Shown: piece by piece, positions 1 through 5,858 of the stretch | Layout: each line of letters starts with the position of its first letter | How positions within the stretch are numbered: position 1 is the first letter of the stretch | NCBI GenBank assembly: GCA_949295395.1 | Contig: CASFLB010000072.1 | Span: 1 to 5,903, forward strand | Reading direction: 5' to 3' | DNA: 5,903 bases | Origin: an uncultured Pseudomonadota bacterium | GTDB lineage: Bacteria; Pseudomonadota; Alphaproteobacteria; RF32; CAG-239 | Made by a program: the position numbers and the translations under genes | The notes under the pieces: model-generated | The model's input: the letters and a program-made list of their open reading frames with translations, nothing else | What the model was told of the DNA's origin: nothing | Database searches by the model: none

Positions 1-297
1 ATAAGGCAAAATCTGATTGCTGTTAAATCCGCCAATCATGGTAAAAATGGCTTTGACGTTTTTATCCTTAAAAGCATCCATAATATCAGCGGCTCTTTTT
101 TCGGGAGAGGTTGTTCCAAGCTCGTCAAAATTTTCATCCGTGGCGTTTGCGGCATACGTGACTTTAAGCCCTAAATCAGCAAAGCGCTTTTCGGCAATAG
201 CGCGCACATCTTTGCCGATAATTTTAATGCCGCGAGAGGGGGCTACAATTCTGATTTCATCACCGGCTTTGAGTCTTTCAGGAACAATTTTTTGCAT
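1..297 (-). CDS. S66-family serine peptidase (MccF / L,D-carboxypeptidase type), N-terminal part only
   Basis: The gene runs off the left edge; 99 residues are visible. S66 enzymes are cytoplasmic Ser-Glu-His peptidases. They either trim D-Ala from murein tetrapeptides during wall recycling (LdcA) or cleave peptide-nucleotide antibiotics such as microcin C (MccF). The N terminus has the usual pattern: 'LKAGDEIRIVAPSRG' at about residues 9-23, a conserved LG near 42-43, and an R..DIMDAF helix at 68-76. It then reads 'IGGFNSNQILPY' at 88-99, the nucleophile elbow, with Ser93 the expected catalytic serine. The GG-F-NSNQ form resembles MccF-like members more than classical LdcA. The catalytic Glu and His lie outside the window. 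The ATG at 297-295 is preceded by AGGAG at 308-304, seven bases away. The gene is divergent from umuD, and its promoter spacer holds the LexA operator, so SOS induction is plausible. The substrate cannot be assigned. Confidence 0.85.
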   Translation of the reverse strand, partial: MQKIVPERLKAGDEIRIVAPSRGIKIIGKDVRAIAEKRFADLGLKVTYAANATDENFDELGTTSPEKRAADIMDAFKDKNVKAIFTMIGGFNSNQILPY

Positions 298-334
298 GAT
301 ATTCTCCTCTGATTTGTAAAAAAAATTTTTCATA

Positions 335-362
335 TTGCACTTTTTCAGAATGGTGTTATTAT
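335..362 (+). promoter_or_regulatory. Probable sigma70 promoter of the umuD'-umuC operon
   Basis: TTGCAC at 335-340 and TATTAT at 357-362 are separated by 16 bases, and the umuD-like start codon is 37 bases further on. The predicted start of transcription near 368-370 lies inside the LexA operator, the usual arrangement for repression. The -10 element overlaps that of the divergent promoter. Confidence 0.6.
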
Positions 363-387
363 AAGAACAAAACAAGAACCCTGTCAA
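358..387 (-). promoter_or_regulatory. Consensus-like promoter for the divergent S66 peptidase gene
   Basis: On the minus strand a perfect TTGACA (387-382) and a perfect TATAAT (363-358) are separated by 18 bases, upstream of the S66 peptidase start at 297. The spacer contains the whole LexA operator, so bound LexA should block RNA polymerase here too. The -35 overlaps the Shine-Dalgarno region of the umuD-like gene on the other strand. Confidence 0.7.
365..379. promoter_or_regulatory. LexA operator (SOS box), alphaproteobacterial direct-repeat type
   Basis: The sequence GAACAAAACAAGAAC is a perfect GAAC-N7-GAAC direct repeat (GTTC-N7-GTTC on the other strand), the LexA site known from Rhodobacter, Caulobacter and Rhizobium relatives. 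It lies 20 bases before the umuD-like start, just downstream of that operon's -10, and inside the -35/-10 spacer of the divergent promoter. Context and exact match support it; no binding data exist here. It also argues for an alphaproteobacterial host rather than one with the CTGT-N8-ACAG box of Enterobacteria. Confidence 0.85.
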
Positions 388-399
388 GGAGAATTTACT

Positions 400-750
400 A
401 TGTCCTTTGGTTCACCAGCCGAAAATTATGCCGAAGCAGCACTTGATCTCAACCGCCTTCTGATTAAACATCCTTCCGGTACTTATTTTTTGCGTATGGA
501 AGGAAACGCCATGGAAAAAGAAGGTATTTTTGACGGCGATATTTTGGTTGTCGACCGTGCGCTTGAGGCCGGCAATAACAAGATTATTATCGGCGAACTT
601 AACAATTCGCTAACAATCCGCAAGTTTTTAATTAAGGAGGGAAAAAATTATCTGACCAACGGAGATTCTCAACCCCAACTTATTAAACCAACCGACAATT
701 TTTCGCTTTGGGGTGTTGTCACTTATACTATTCGGAGCTTTGAAAAATAA
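400..750 (+). CDS. umuD: UmuD'-like polymerase V accessory subunit, naturally short and lacking the cleavage dyad
   Basis: This 116-residue protein matches the UmuD/LexA/S24 C-terminal fold: 'SPAENY..AALDLNRLLIKHP..TYFLRMEGNAM' at 5-38, 'GIFDGDILVVDR' at 42-53, 'LTIRKF' at 71-76 and 'LWGVVTYTI' at 103-111. In E. coli, RecA filaments make UmuD cut itself after Cys24, giving UmuD', which dimerises and joins UmuC to form polymerase V. Here the protein begins where UmuD' begins; its SF-SPA motif aligns with UmuD Gly25-Phe26. The catalytic Ser60 position is Ala37 (GCC, 508-510) and the Lys97 position is Arg74 (CGC, 619-621). Lys75 aligns with UmuD Lys98, not the catalytic lysine. No ATG, GTG or TTG lies in frame between the TGA at 310-312 and the ATG at 400, so no longer form is hidden. 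AAGGAG at 386-391 precedes the ATG by eight bases. Regulation is by the LexA site upstream. The stop overlaps the umuC start. Confidence 0.9.
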   Translation: MSFGSPAENYAEAALDLNRLLIKHPSGTYFLRMEGNAMEKEGIFDGDILVVDRALEAGNNKIIIGELNNSLTIRKFLIKEGKNYLTNGDSQPQLIKPTDNFSLWGVVTYTIRSFEK

Positions 751-2000
751 TGCGGCGTTTTTTGTTGTTTGATTGTGATAATTTTTTTGTTTCTTGTGAA
801 CGAGTCTTTAATCCGTCGCTTAAAAACCGGCCGGTGGTGGTCTTGTCTAATAATGATGGCTGCGTTGTGGCTCGCTCCAATGAAGCCAAAGCGGTCGGTA
901 TTGCCATGTGTGCGCCGTTTTTTAAAATTGCCGACAAATTCAAAGCTCTCGGCGGGGTGGCGCTTTCTTCCAATTATGAACTTTATGCCGATATGTCAAA
1001 TCGTGTTATGGCACTTTTGCGAAGCGCCTTTGATGAAATTGAAATTTATTCAATTGATGAAGCTTTTGCTCATTCGGAAGGTGAAAATTTGTTTGAAAAA
1101 GGATTAAATGTTCGCAACGATATTTTGCGCCAGACCGGAATTTCGGTTTCGGTGGGAATCGCACCGAGTAAAACACTTTGCAAACTTGCCGGCGAAACGG
1201 CCAAAAAACTTTCTTCCGATAAAGTGATTGAGATTAAAAATCAAGAAGATGCTCTTCCTTTGTTACAAAAAATTGATATTAATGATGTTTGGGGAGTGGG
1301 GCGAAGTATTACGCCAAAGCTTAATTATCTTGGCATTTTTACGGCGGCCGAGCTTGCCGCCATGCCGCGCTCTTTGGCACGTAGCAAATTCGGGATTAAT
1401 CTTGAAAAAACAATTTTGGAATTAAACGGATTTCCTTGTTTGGAGGGGGATAGTCATAGCTGTCAACAGAGCTTGATTTGTTCGCGTAGTTTTGAACACG
1501 AAATTTATCAACTTTCTGAACTTAAAACCATTCTTTCCGAGTTTACGGATAAAGCTTGCCAACGGCTTCGGGCTCAACAGGCTAGCGCCTCGGGAATCGT
1601 AACCATGGTTGAAACCAATCGATTTAAAGATGCTCGTTTTTATCAAAATTCTTGTTTAATCAGTTTGGAAGAAAATTCAACCAATACCGCTCGTTTTATT
1701 AAAGCCATGAATCAAGGATTAGAGCGCATTTTTCGCGCCGGATTAGGCTATAAGCGCGCCGGCATCACCCTTGTCGGCATAACCCCGCTTCATGAGAGCC
1801 AAAACTCTTTGTTTTCAAATGCCAAGACTAGTGAAAAAGAGCAAAAACTGATGACGGCTTTTGATGAAATTAATAAAAAACTCGGCAGCAAAACACTTTA
1901 TTTTGGCGCTCAAGCCTCCGGTATTAATCACTATATTCGTCGTGCGCGGAAATCTTGTGCTTATACCACAAACTGGAACGATTTGCTTAAAATATCATGA
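750..2000 (+). CDS. umuC: UmuC, Y-family translesion DNA polymerase (polymerase V catalytic subunit)
   Basis: This 416-residue protein is close to E. coli UmuC in length (422) and in many motifs: 'VVVLSNNDGCVVARS' (29-43), 'SSNYELYADMSNRVM' (73-87), 'EIYSIDEAF' (98-106), 'DDVWGVGR'-like 'NDVWGVGR' (178-185), 'ICSRSF' (243-248) and 'GSKTLYF' (379-385). The metal-binding acidic residues are Asp8, Asp103 and Glu104. Phe13 occupies the steric-gate position (Tyr11 in E. coli), which excludes ribonucleotides. 'QNSLF' at 351-355 is a good beta-clamp binding motif, aligned with E. coli QLNLF. The enzyme should copy past damaged bases at stalled forks together with the UmuD-like subunit. The ATG overlaps the TAA of the preceding gene (TAATG); a GGAG at 734-737 is rather distant, so translational coupling is likely. 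No lesion is visible. No terminator follows. Confidence 0.95.
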   Translation: MRRFLLFDCDNFFVSCERVFNPSLKNRPVVVLSNNDGCVVARSNEAKAVGIAMCAPFFKIADKFKALGGVALSSNYELYADMSNRVMALLRSAFDEIEIYSIDEAFAHSEGENLFEKGLNVRNDILRQTGISVSVGIAPSKTLCKLAGETAKKLSSDKVIEIKNQEDALPLLQKIDINDVWGVGRSITPKLNYLGIFTAAELAAMPRSLARSKFGINLEKTILELNGFPCLEGDSHSCQQSLICSRSFEHEIYQLSELKTILSEFTDKACQRLRAQQASASGIVTMVETNRFKDARFYQNSCLISLEENSTNTARFIKAMNQGLERIFRAGLGYKRAGITLVGITPLHESQNSLFSNAKTSEKEQKLMTAFDEINKKLGSKTLYFGAQASGINHYIRRARKSCAYTTNWNDLLKIS

Positions 2001-2061
2001 TTTCTTGTTTTTTAACTTTTTGCTCTTATATTGCTTATGTATAACCTTAAGGAGAATTTTT

Positions 2062-2820
2062 ATGAGCGAAAAGAATAACGATGATAAAATAAAATTTAGC
2101 AAAATTTTTCCACGTAGTTTTAATCTTTGCATTTTTATCAGTTTGATTATTTTATCGGCTCATCATCATGTGTTGGTTAATAAGCTTTCGTCATTTTTAG
2201 ATCCGTGGAGAACCTATTTAATTCTTCCTCTAACCAATGGTCTTTTGACCGGATTTTTCTTTGTCTTACTCAATTATTATTTTTCAAAATATCGTTATAC
2301 GGCATATCGGTTTTCAGAAGAAAATAAATTTGCCTTATTTGCAACCGGTGTCATTGCCGGATTTTGCAGCATTTATATTGCTTTAGATGCTTGGGCTACT
2401 TATGCTGTTAGTCTTTTGATTCTTTATACCACTTTCAAACAAGTCAAAAGTTTTGCCTCTAAGCTTTCGGGGCTTTTGCGTCCGAGCACGCGTGCTACGA
2501 CCGGCGATTTGGCCGAATTTGTTGTTTTTTTCATCAATTTGGTTGTGGCATTTACGGTGATTAATATTTCTCTTAATACTATTCACAATAGTTTGAATAT
2601 TGATATGGCCTTTAATTTTGGTCCCGATATTGAGGGGATTTTGGATGCTATCTATTTTGTTTTGATAACGATGACAACAGTCGGCTACGGCGATATTTAC
2701 CCGCACACATCTTTGGCAAGAATCATTGTCGGACTGGAATGTTTGACCAGCTATATTTTGCTTGGTATTATGATTGGTATTATCAGTCGAGGTGTTAAGT
2801 TTCCGGCAGTTAAGGATTAA
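2062..2820 (+). CDS. Potassium channel, probably six-helix, with TVGYGD filter and no RCK domain
   Basis: This is a 252-residue inner-membrane protein. Hydrophobic segments fall at about 20-38, 52-74, 90-107, 108-124, 150-174 and 218-242. A pore helix (191-204) and the selectivity filter T206-V-G-Y-G-D211 lie between the last two segments, the S5-P-S6 pattern of potassium channels. The fourth segment lacks the regular arginines of a voltage sensor. There is no RCK or cyclic-nucleotide domain after S6, so gating is unknown. The short tail ends at 252. I chose the ATG at 2062 because AAGGAG at 2049-2054 lies seven bases before it; the frame is open further upstream, but that part lies within umuC. 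The gene is 61 bases after umuC on the same strand with no clear terminator between, so SOS read-through is possible. Its stop overlaps the convergent fmt stop. Confidence 0.85.
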   Translation: MSEKNNDDKIKFSKIFPRSFNLCIFISLIILSAHHHVLVNKLSSFLDPWRTYLILPLTNGLLTGFFFVLLNYYFSKYRYTAYRFSEENKFALFATGVIAGFCSIYIALDAWATYAVSLLILYTTFKQVKSFASKLSGLLRPSTRATTGDLAEFVVFFINLVVAFTVINISLNTIHNSLNIDMAFNFGPDIEGILDAIYFVLITMTTVGYGDIYPHTSLARIIVGLECLTSYILLGIMIGIISRGVKFPAVKD

Positions 2821-3722
2821 GCTAAGCTTCCTTCAAAAGTCATGCCACGCAAAAGTTCATCTATCGGCATGGCTTTTTTGCCTTGACGCTGGATTTCCAA
2901 AACCTTTAAGGCTCCTTGTCTGCAAGCAATAATCAGATTTTTTTCGCCTTCCAAAATTTTTCCGGCCGGAGCAGATTGAGCCAAGCTCTCGGCTTTGAAA
3001 ACCTTAAACCGCTCACCATTGTATTCAAAATACATGGCAGGATAAGGATTAAAGGCTCTGATTTTGCGTTCCAAAGTTTCCGCCGGAAGCGAAAAATCTA
3101 TTTTGCTTTCCGTCTTGTCGATTTTTGCAGCATAACAAGTTAAAGAATCGTCTTGCTTTTGTGGCGGAAAACTCTCGGGATTATCCAAATATTGCACAAT
3201 CAGTTCTGCCCCGATTTCTGCCAAGGCATCATGCAGGCTGCCGCCGGTTGTTTCTTTGGTGATTTCGACTTCTCCTTTAAGCAACATATCGCCGGTATCA
3301 AGACCTTCATCCATTTTCATAATTGTAATTCCGGCTGATGAATCTCCGGCTTCAACCGCGCGTTGAATCGGTGCGGCACCTCGCCACCGAGGTAGAAGAG
3401 ATGCATGAATATTAATGCATCCCATCGGAAAGGCTTCTAAAATCGGCTTAGGTAAAATTAAACCATAAGCCGCGACAACCGCCACATCAGCTTTAAGTGC
3501 GGCAAATTCGGCTTGCGCTTCGGTAGAGCGCAACGTCTTTGGTGTCCGAACTAAAAGCTTATTTTCTTCAGCAAAAATCTGAACCGGTGATTTTGTGAGC
3601 TTTTTGCCTCTTCCGGCTTCTTTCGGGGCTTGGGTATAAACGCAAACAATCTCATGTTTTTCGGCCAAGCGACGTAAGGCTGAAACGGCAAAGTCCGGCG
3701 TTCCCATAAAAACAATTTTCAT
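2817..3722 (-). CDS. fmt: Methionyl-tRNA formyltransferase
   Basis: This cytoplasmic enzyme transfers a formyl group from 10-formyl-tetrahydrofolate to Met-tRNA(fMet) for translation initiation. The 301-residue protein has the usual two-domain build. The N-terminal formyl-transfer domain carries 'VFMGTPDFAV' (4-13), 'INIHASLLPRWRGAAPIQ' (103-120) and 'DEGLDTGDM' (138-146). The expected catalytic residues Asn104, His106 and Asp142 are present (Asn106, His108 and Asp144 in E. coli). The C-terminal tRNA-binding domain runs from about residue 205, with 'IRAFNPYPA' at 221-229. Length is slightly short of the E. coli enzyme (315) but complete. The ATG at 3722-3720 is preceded by AAAGGAGA at 3738-3731. 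The usual partner def is not upstream; the neighbour there is a divergent unrelated gene. The gene's 3' end overlaps the channel gene by four bases. Confidence 0.97.
   Translation of the reverse strand: MKIVFMGTPDFAVSALRRLAEKHEIVCVYTQAPKEAGRGKKLTKSPVQIFAEENKLLVRTPKTLRSTEAQAEFAALKADVAVVAAYGLILPKPILEAFPMGCINIHASLLPRWRGAAPIQRAVEAGDSSAGITIMKMDEGLDTGDMLLKGEVEITKETTGGSLHDALAEIGAELIVQYLDNPESFPPQKQDDSLTCYAAKIDKTESKIDFSLPAETLERKIRAFNPYPAMYFEYNGERFKVFKAESLAQSAPAGKILEGEKNLIIACRQGALKVLEIQRQGKKAMPIDELLRGMTFEGSLA
2835..2879 (+). terminator. Possible terminator of the channel transcript, located inside the 3' end of fmt
   Basis: On the plus strand CATGCC (2841-2846) pairs with GGCATG (2866-2871), extended outward by a T-G wobble (2840/2872), G-C (2839/2873) and A-T pairs, then six Ts (2874-2879). 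The loop is 19 bases, longer than ideal, and the sequence is also fmt coding DNA, so chance is possible. It is the only terminator-like structure I see just past the channel stop. Confidence 0.35.
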
Positions 3723-3753
3723 AAAACTTTTCTCCTTTGTAAATTTTGTTTCC

Positions 3754-3781
3754 AGTTTATCCTTTTTTTACAATTAGGCAA
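3754..3781 (-). promoter_or_regulatory. Candidate fmt promoter
   Basis: On the minus strand TTGCCT (3781-3776) and TAAACT (3759-3754) are 16 bases apart, upstream of the fmt Shine-Dalgarno site. The -10 matches the consensus at four of six positions, so this is only moderately supported. Confidence 0.4.
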
Positions 3782-3795
3782 GATGATAATAACAG

Positions 3796-3824
3796 TTGCG
3801 TGAATTTCAAAAAAAGGCTATACT
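3796..3824 (+). promoter_or_regulatory. Promoter of the 621-residue protein gene
   Basis: TTGCGT (3796-3801) and TATACT (3819-3824) are separated by an ideal 17 bases, 33 bases before the ATG at 3858. It is divergent from and does not overlap the candidate fmt promoter. No LexA-type repeat is seen nearby. Confidence 0.65.
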
Positions 3825-3857
3825 TTAGCTGATAGAAATTAAAAGCGGAGACAGAAG

Positions 3858-5723
3858 ATGCAAATCGTTAAAGTCGGCAATGTTTATCTCGTGGTCAAAC
3901 AGGGAACAAAACTTACTCCCGAACAAATTAAGTCTTATCAGAGCAAACCTGAACCGGATTTAACTCTTGCCATATGGAGTGACTTTCCTGATTTTAACCC
4001 TAGTTTGTCGCGCGAATTAAACAAGCTCAGAAAACAAACTTATACCCCCAAGCAAGGCGCTTTGCAAAATGAGCTTTCCGATAATAAAAAACTTAGTGCC
4101 GAAATTACCGTCCGCAAACAAAAAGATAATAAGAAATATGTTGTCGCCGATTATACGATTTCTGATAAAGAAATTCCGACGGATTTGCAAAATGTCGGCC
4201 TTATCATTAAAAGAGATATCGAGTTTTACGAACTTAAATATGATGAAAAGATTCAAAAAGCTTATTGGGCCGATGAAAAAGGAAATAAAAAAAGATTTAA
4301 CAATACACGAGCTGAATGTGAACATGGTGAAATAACTATTTTTGACTCAGTCTTAGTGCTTGATAAAGAAATAGCTGATATTATCAAAAATATTGAAGCC
4401 AGCTTGAAGAGAATTTACAAAAGGGAAGATATTAAAAAGTTTTTTGATAATTTGTCTGAAAAAGAAAAAACGATTTATAACGAATATCGCTACCGCCGAG
4501 ATAATTTTCAATCAGGCAACCAAAAACATTTTTCTCTTGCGCATGAATTAAAACATATTCGCAATAAAGGTGCCTTTAAACAAAAAACACCGCATTTGAA
4601 CCTCGAAAGCCGCTTAAAACTCATGGAGCATGATGAAAAATCCGCTCATATTGAAGAAGCTTTGCGTGCGATAGAAGAGTTTTATAAAAAAGCCCGCAAT
4701 CTAAAAGTCTTTCCTAAGAAATGTGACTGGCTTGTACAAGAAATCAAAAATCTCAAAAAAGACGAGCAGGACAAACTTTTGCAAGATATGGAACATATCC
4801 TTAACGGTGTGATAAAAAATTGGGATAATGAGTATAGCAAAAACTACCGCAAAAAAGGAAAGCAATTTGCTCAGCAAATTCAAAATATGGCCTATGATGT
4901 GCCTTTGAATGAGCTCCAAAACAGCGATGAAGATTATAAGGCTATGCTATCAGAATATTATCGCTTTGATGTTTATAATCCGCAAACCGGAGAGACGGAA
5001 AGCAAAGACCTATCTTCTTTGATGGAAAAAGACGTGGAGATAACCGAGGAACAGCGAAAAGATTATCTTAATCTTGCGGAAAAAACGGTTTCCGCTCGTC
5101 AAAAAAAATTAAACAAACTTGGGCTGAGTGAGGAAAACATCACCGCTATTTATGATGGAACTTTGCCTGCGATATTTGAAATCAAAGAAGAACAGGCCGA
5201 GGCAGAACCAATAACTCAGGTTGTGTCGGAAGATGAACCTCAGCCGGTTAAAAGTGATGATAAAAGTTTCAAAGAACCTTATCGAACTTATTATCAAAAC
5301 ATCGCCAAAAGAGATAAATCTAAATATCTTGAAGATAAAAAAGCCGAAAATTTTTCAGCAGCGCTGGTTAGAGAAAACGGAGATAGATTAGAGATTAACG
5401 CTTCGGCCGATAATCATGTATCTTTAGGGGCTAAAGACCAAAAGAAAAATGCCAAAATTCCGGATTATAAAGATTTTGATGATTTGGTAAAACTTCTGAA
5501 ATCTCAGGGAAAGACGGTTTCATTAGGTGATATTCGCACCCCTGAGTATAAAGCACGGTTGGTGTTGGCTTGTCTTAAGGCAAAAGTCGAGGTTGAACCT
5601 ATGCCAGATTTTGAAAAAACGGATGGGCTAGAGCCTGAAACCTTAAAACGCTTGAGAATCGAAAAAAATAAAGGGAAGGGTGGTCGTCGGCCAATACCGA
5701 ATCGTTATCAAAATGGTCGCTAA
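3858..5723 (+). CDS. Uncharacterised 621-residue protein with an HELKH zinc-peptidase-like motif
   Basis: I do not recognise this family. The protein has no signal peptide or membrane segment and is very rich in Lys and Glu. 'FSLAHELKHIRN' at 225-236 contains His229-Glu230-x-x-His233, the HExxH zinc-binding and catalytic signature of many metallopeptidases. The following 'MEHDEKSAHIEEALR' (256-270) offers Glu260 or His264 as a third ligand, about 27-31 residues on. The flanking regions 170-215 and 265-345 look helical. A Glu/Pro-rich stretch at about 441-468 looks like a linker. The C-terminal part (about 505-585) contains 'GKTVSLGDIRTPEYKARLVLACLKAKVEV'. This recalls the 'GW..I.L.G...F...A...G' pattern of domains attached to large polyvalent proteins of mobile elements, but the resemblance is loose. 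The tail (600-621) is basic. The ATG has GCGGAG at 3845-3850 seven bases upstream. The gene appears to be a single transcription unit, with its own promoter and terminator. Confidence 0.85.
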   Translation: MQIVKVGNVYLVVKQGTKLTPEQIKSYQSKPEPDLTLAIWSDFPDFNPSLSRELNKLRKQTYTPKQGALQNELSDNKKLSAEITVRKQKDNKKYVVADYTISDKEIPTDLQNVGLIIKRDIEFYELKYDEKIQKAYWADEKGNKKRFNNTRAECEHGEITIFDSVLVLDKEIADIIKNIEASLKRIYKREDIKKFFDNLSEKEKTIYNEYRYRRDNFQSGNQKHFSLAHELKHIRNKGAFKQKTPHLNLESRLKLMEHDEKSAHIEEALRAIEEFYKKARNLKVFPKKCDWLVQEIKNLKKDEQDKLLQDMEHILNGVIKNWDNEYSKNYRKKGKQFAQQIQNMAYDVPLNELQNSDEDYKAMLSEYYRFDVYNPQTGETESKDLSSLMEKDVEITEEQRKDYLNLAEKTVSARQKKLNKLGLSEENITAIYDGTLPAIFEIKEEQAEAEPITQVVSEDEPQPVKSDDKSFKEPYRTYYQNIAKRDKSKYLEDKKAENFSAALVRENGDRLEINASADNHVSLGAKDQKKNAKIPDYKDFDDLVKLLKSQGKTVSLGDIRTPEYKARLVLACLKAKVEVEPMPDFEKTDGLEPETLKRLRIEKNKGKGGRRPIPNRYQNGR

Positions 5724-5735
5724 TCAAAATTTTAC

Positions 5736-5761
5736 AGGAGCTTTTGCAGCTCCTTTTTTTT
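5736..5761 (+). terminator. Intrinsic terminator of the 621-residue protein gene
   Basis: A perfect 7-bp stem, AGGAGCT (5736-5742) with AGCTCCT (5748-5754), closes a 5-base TTTGC loop and is followed by a run of eight Ts ending at 5761. It begins 12 bases after the stop codon. Confidence 0.92.
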
Positions 5762-5795
5762 ACGCCCAAAATTTTGCCTATTTACAAAAATCATC

Positions 5796-5824
5796 TTGAA
5801 AGCTTAGCGAAGATATGATATAAT
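5796..5824 (+). promoter_or_regulatory. Strong sigma70 promoter with extended -10
   Basis: TTGAAA (5796-5801) and a perfect TATAAT (5819-5824) are separated by 17 bases, and TGA at 5816-5818 supplies an extended -10 element. It lies just past the terminator and 34 bases before the last gene's start, so that gene is expected to be independently and well expressed. Confidence 0.8.
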
Positions 5825-5858
5825 CGAGTCGTGAAGGCAAATGATAAGGAGAAGAATT

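Noticed and set aside
113..127. Second LexA-like site (GTTC-N7-GTCA) inside the S66 peptidase gene
   Set aside because: The second half-site mismatches and it lies in coding sequence far from a promoter; a near match like this is expected by chance.
17..319. Plus-strand open frame over the left end
   Set aside because: It is the antisense of the S66 peptidase gene, which has clear family motifs, a Shine-Dalgarno site and a promoter on the minus strand.
622..624. Lys75 of the UmuD-like protein as a surviving catalytic lysine
   Set aside because: In ungapped alignment with E. coli FTVKKL it matches Lys98; the catalytic Lys97 position is Arg74, and the serine is missing as well.
2020..2045. 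Possible promoter before the channel gene (TTGCTC ... TATAAC)
   Set aside because: The spacer is only 14 bases, too short for a normal sigma70 promoter; it was left out of the feature list, though weak activity is not excluded.
1861..2061. N-terminal extension of the channel reading frame back to an ATG at 1861
   Set aside because: This stretch lies within the conserved 3' end of umuC in another frame, while the ATG at 2062 has a well-placed AAGGAG and starts a normal channel N terminus.
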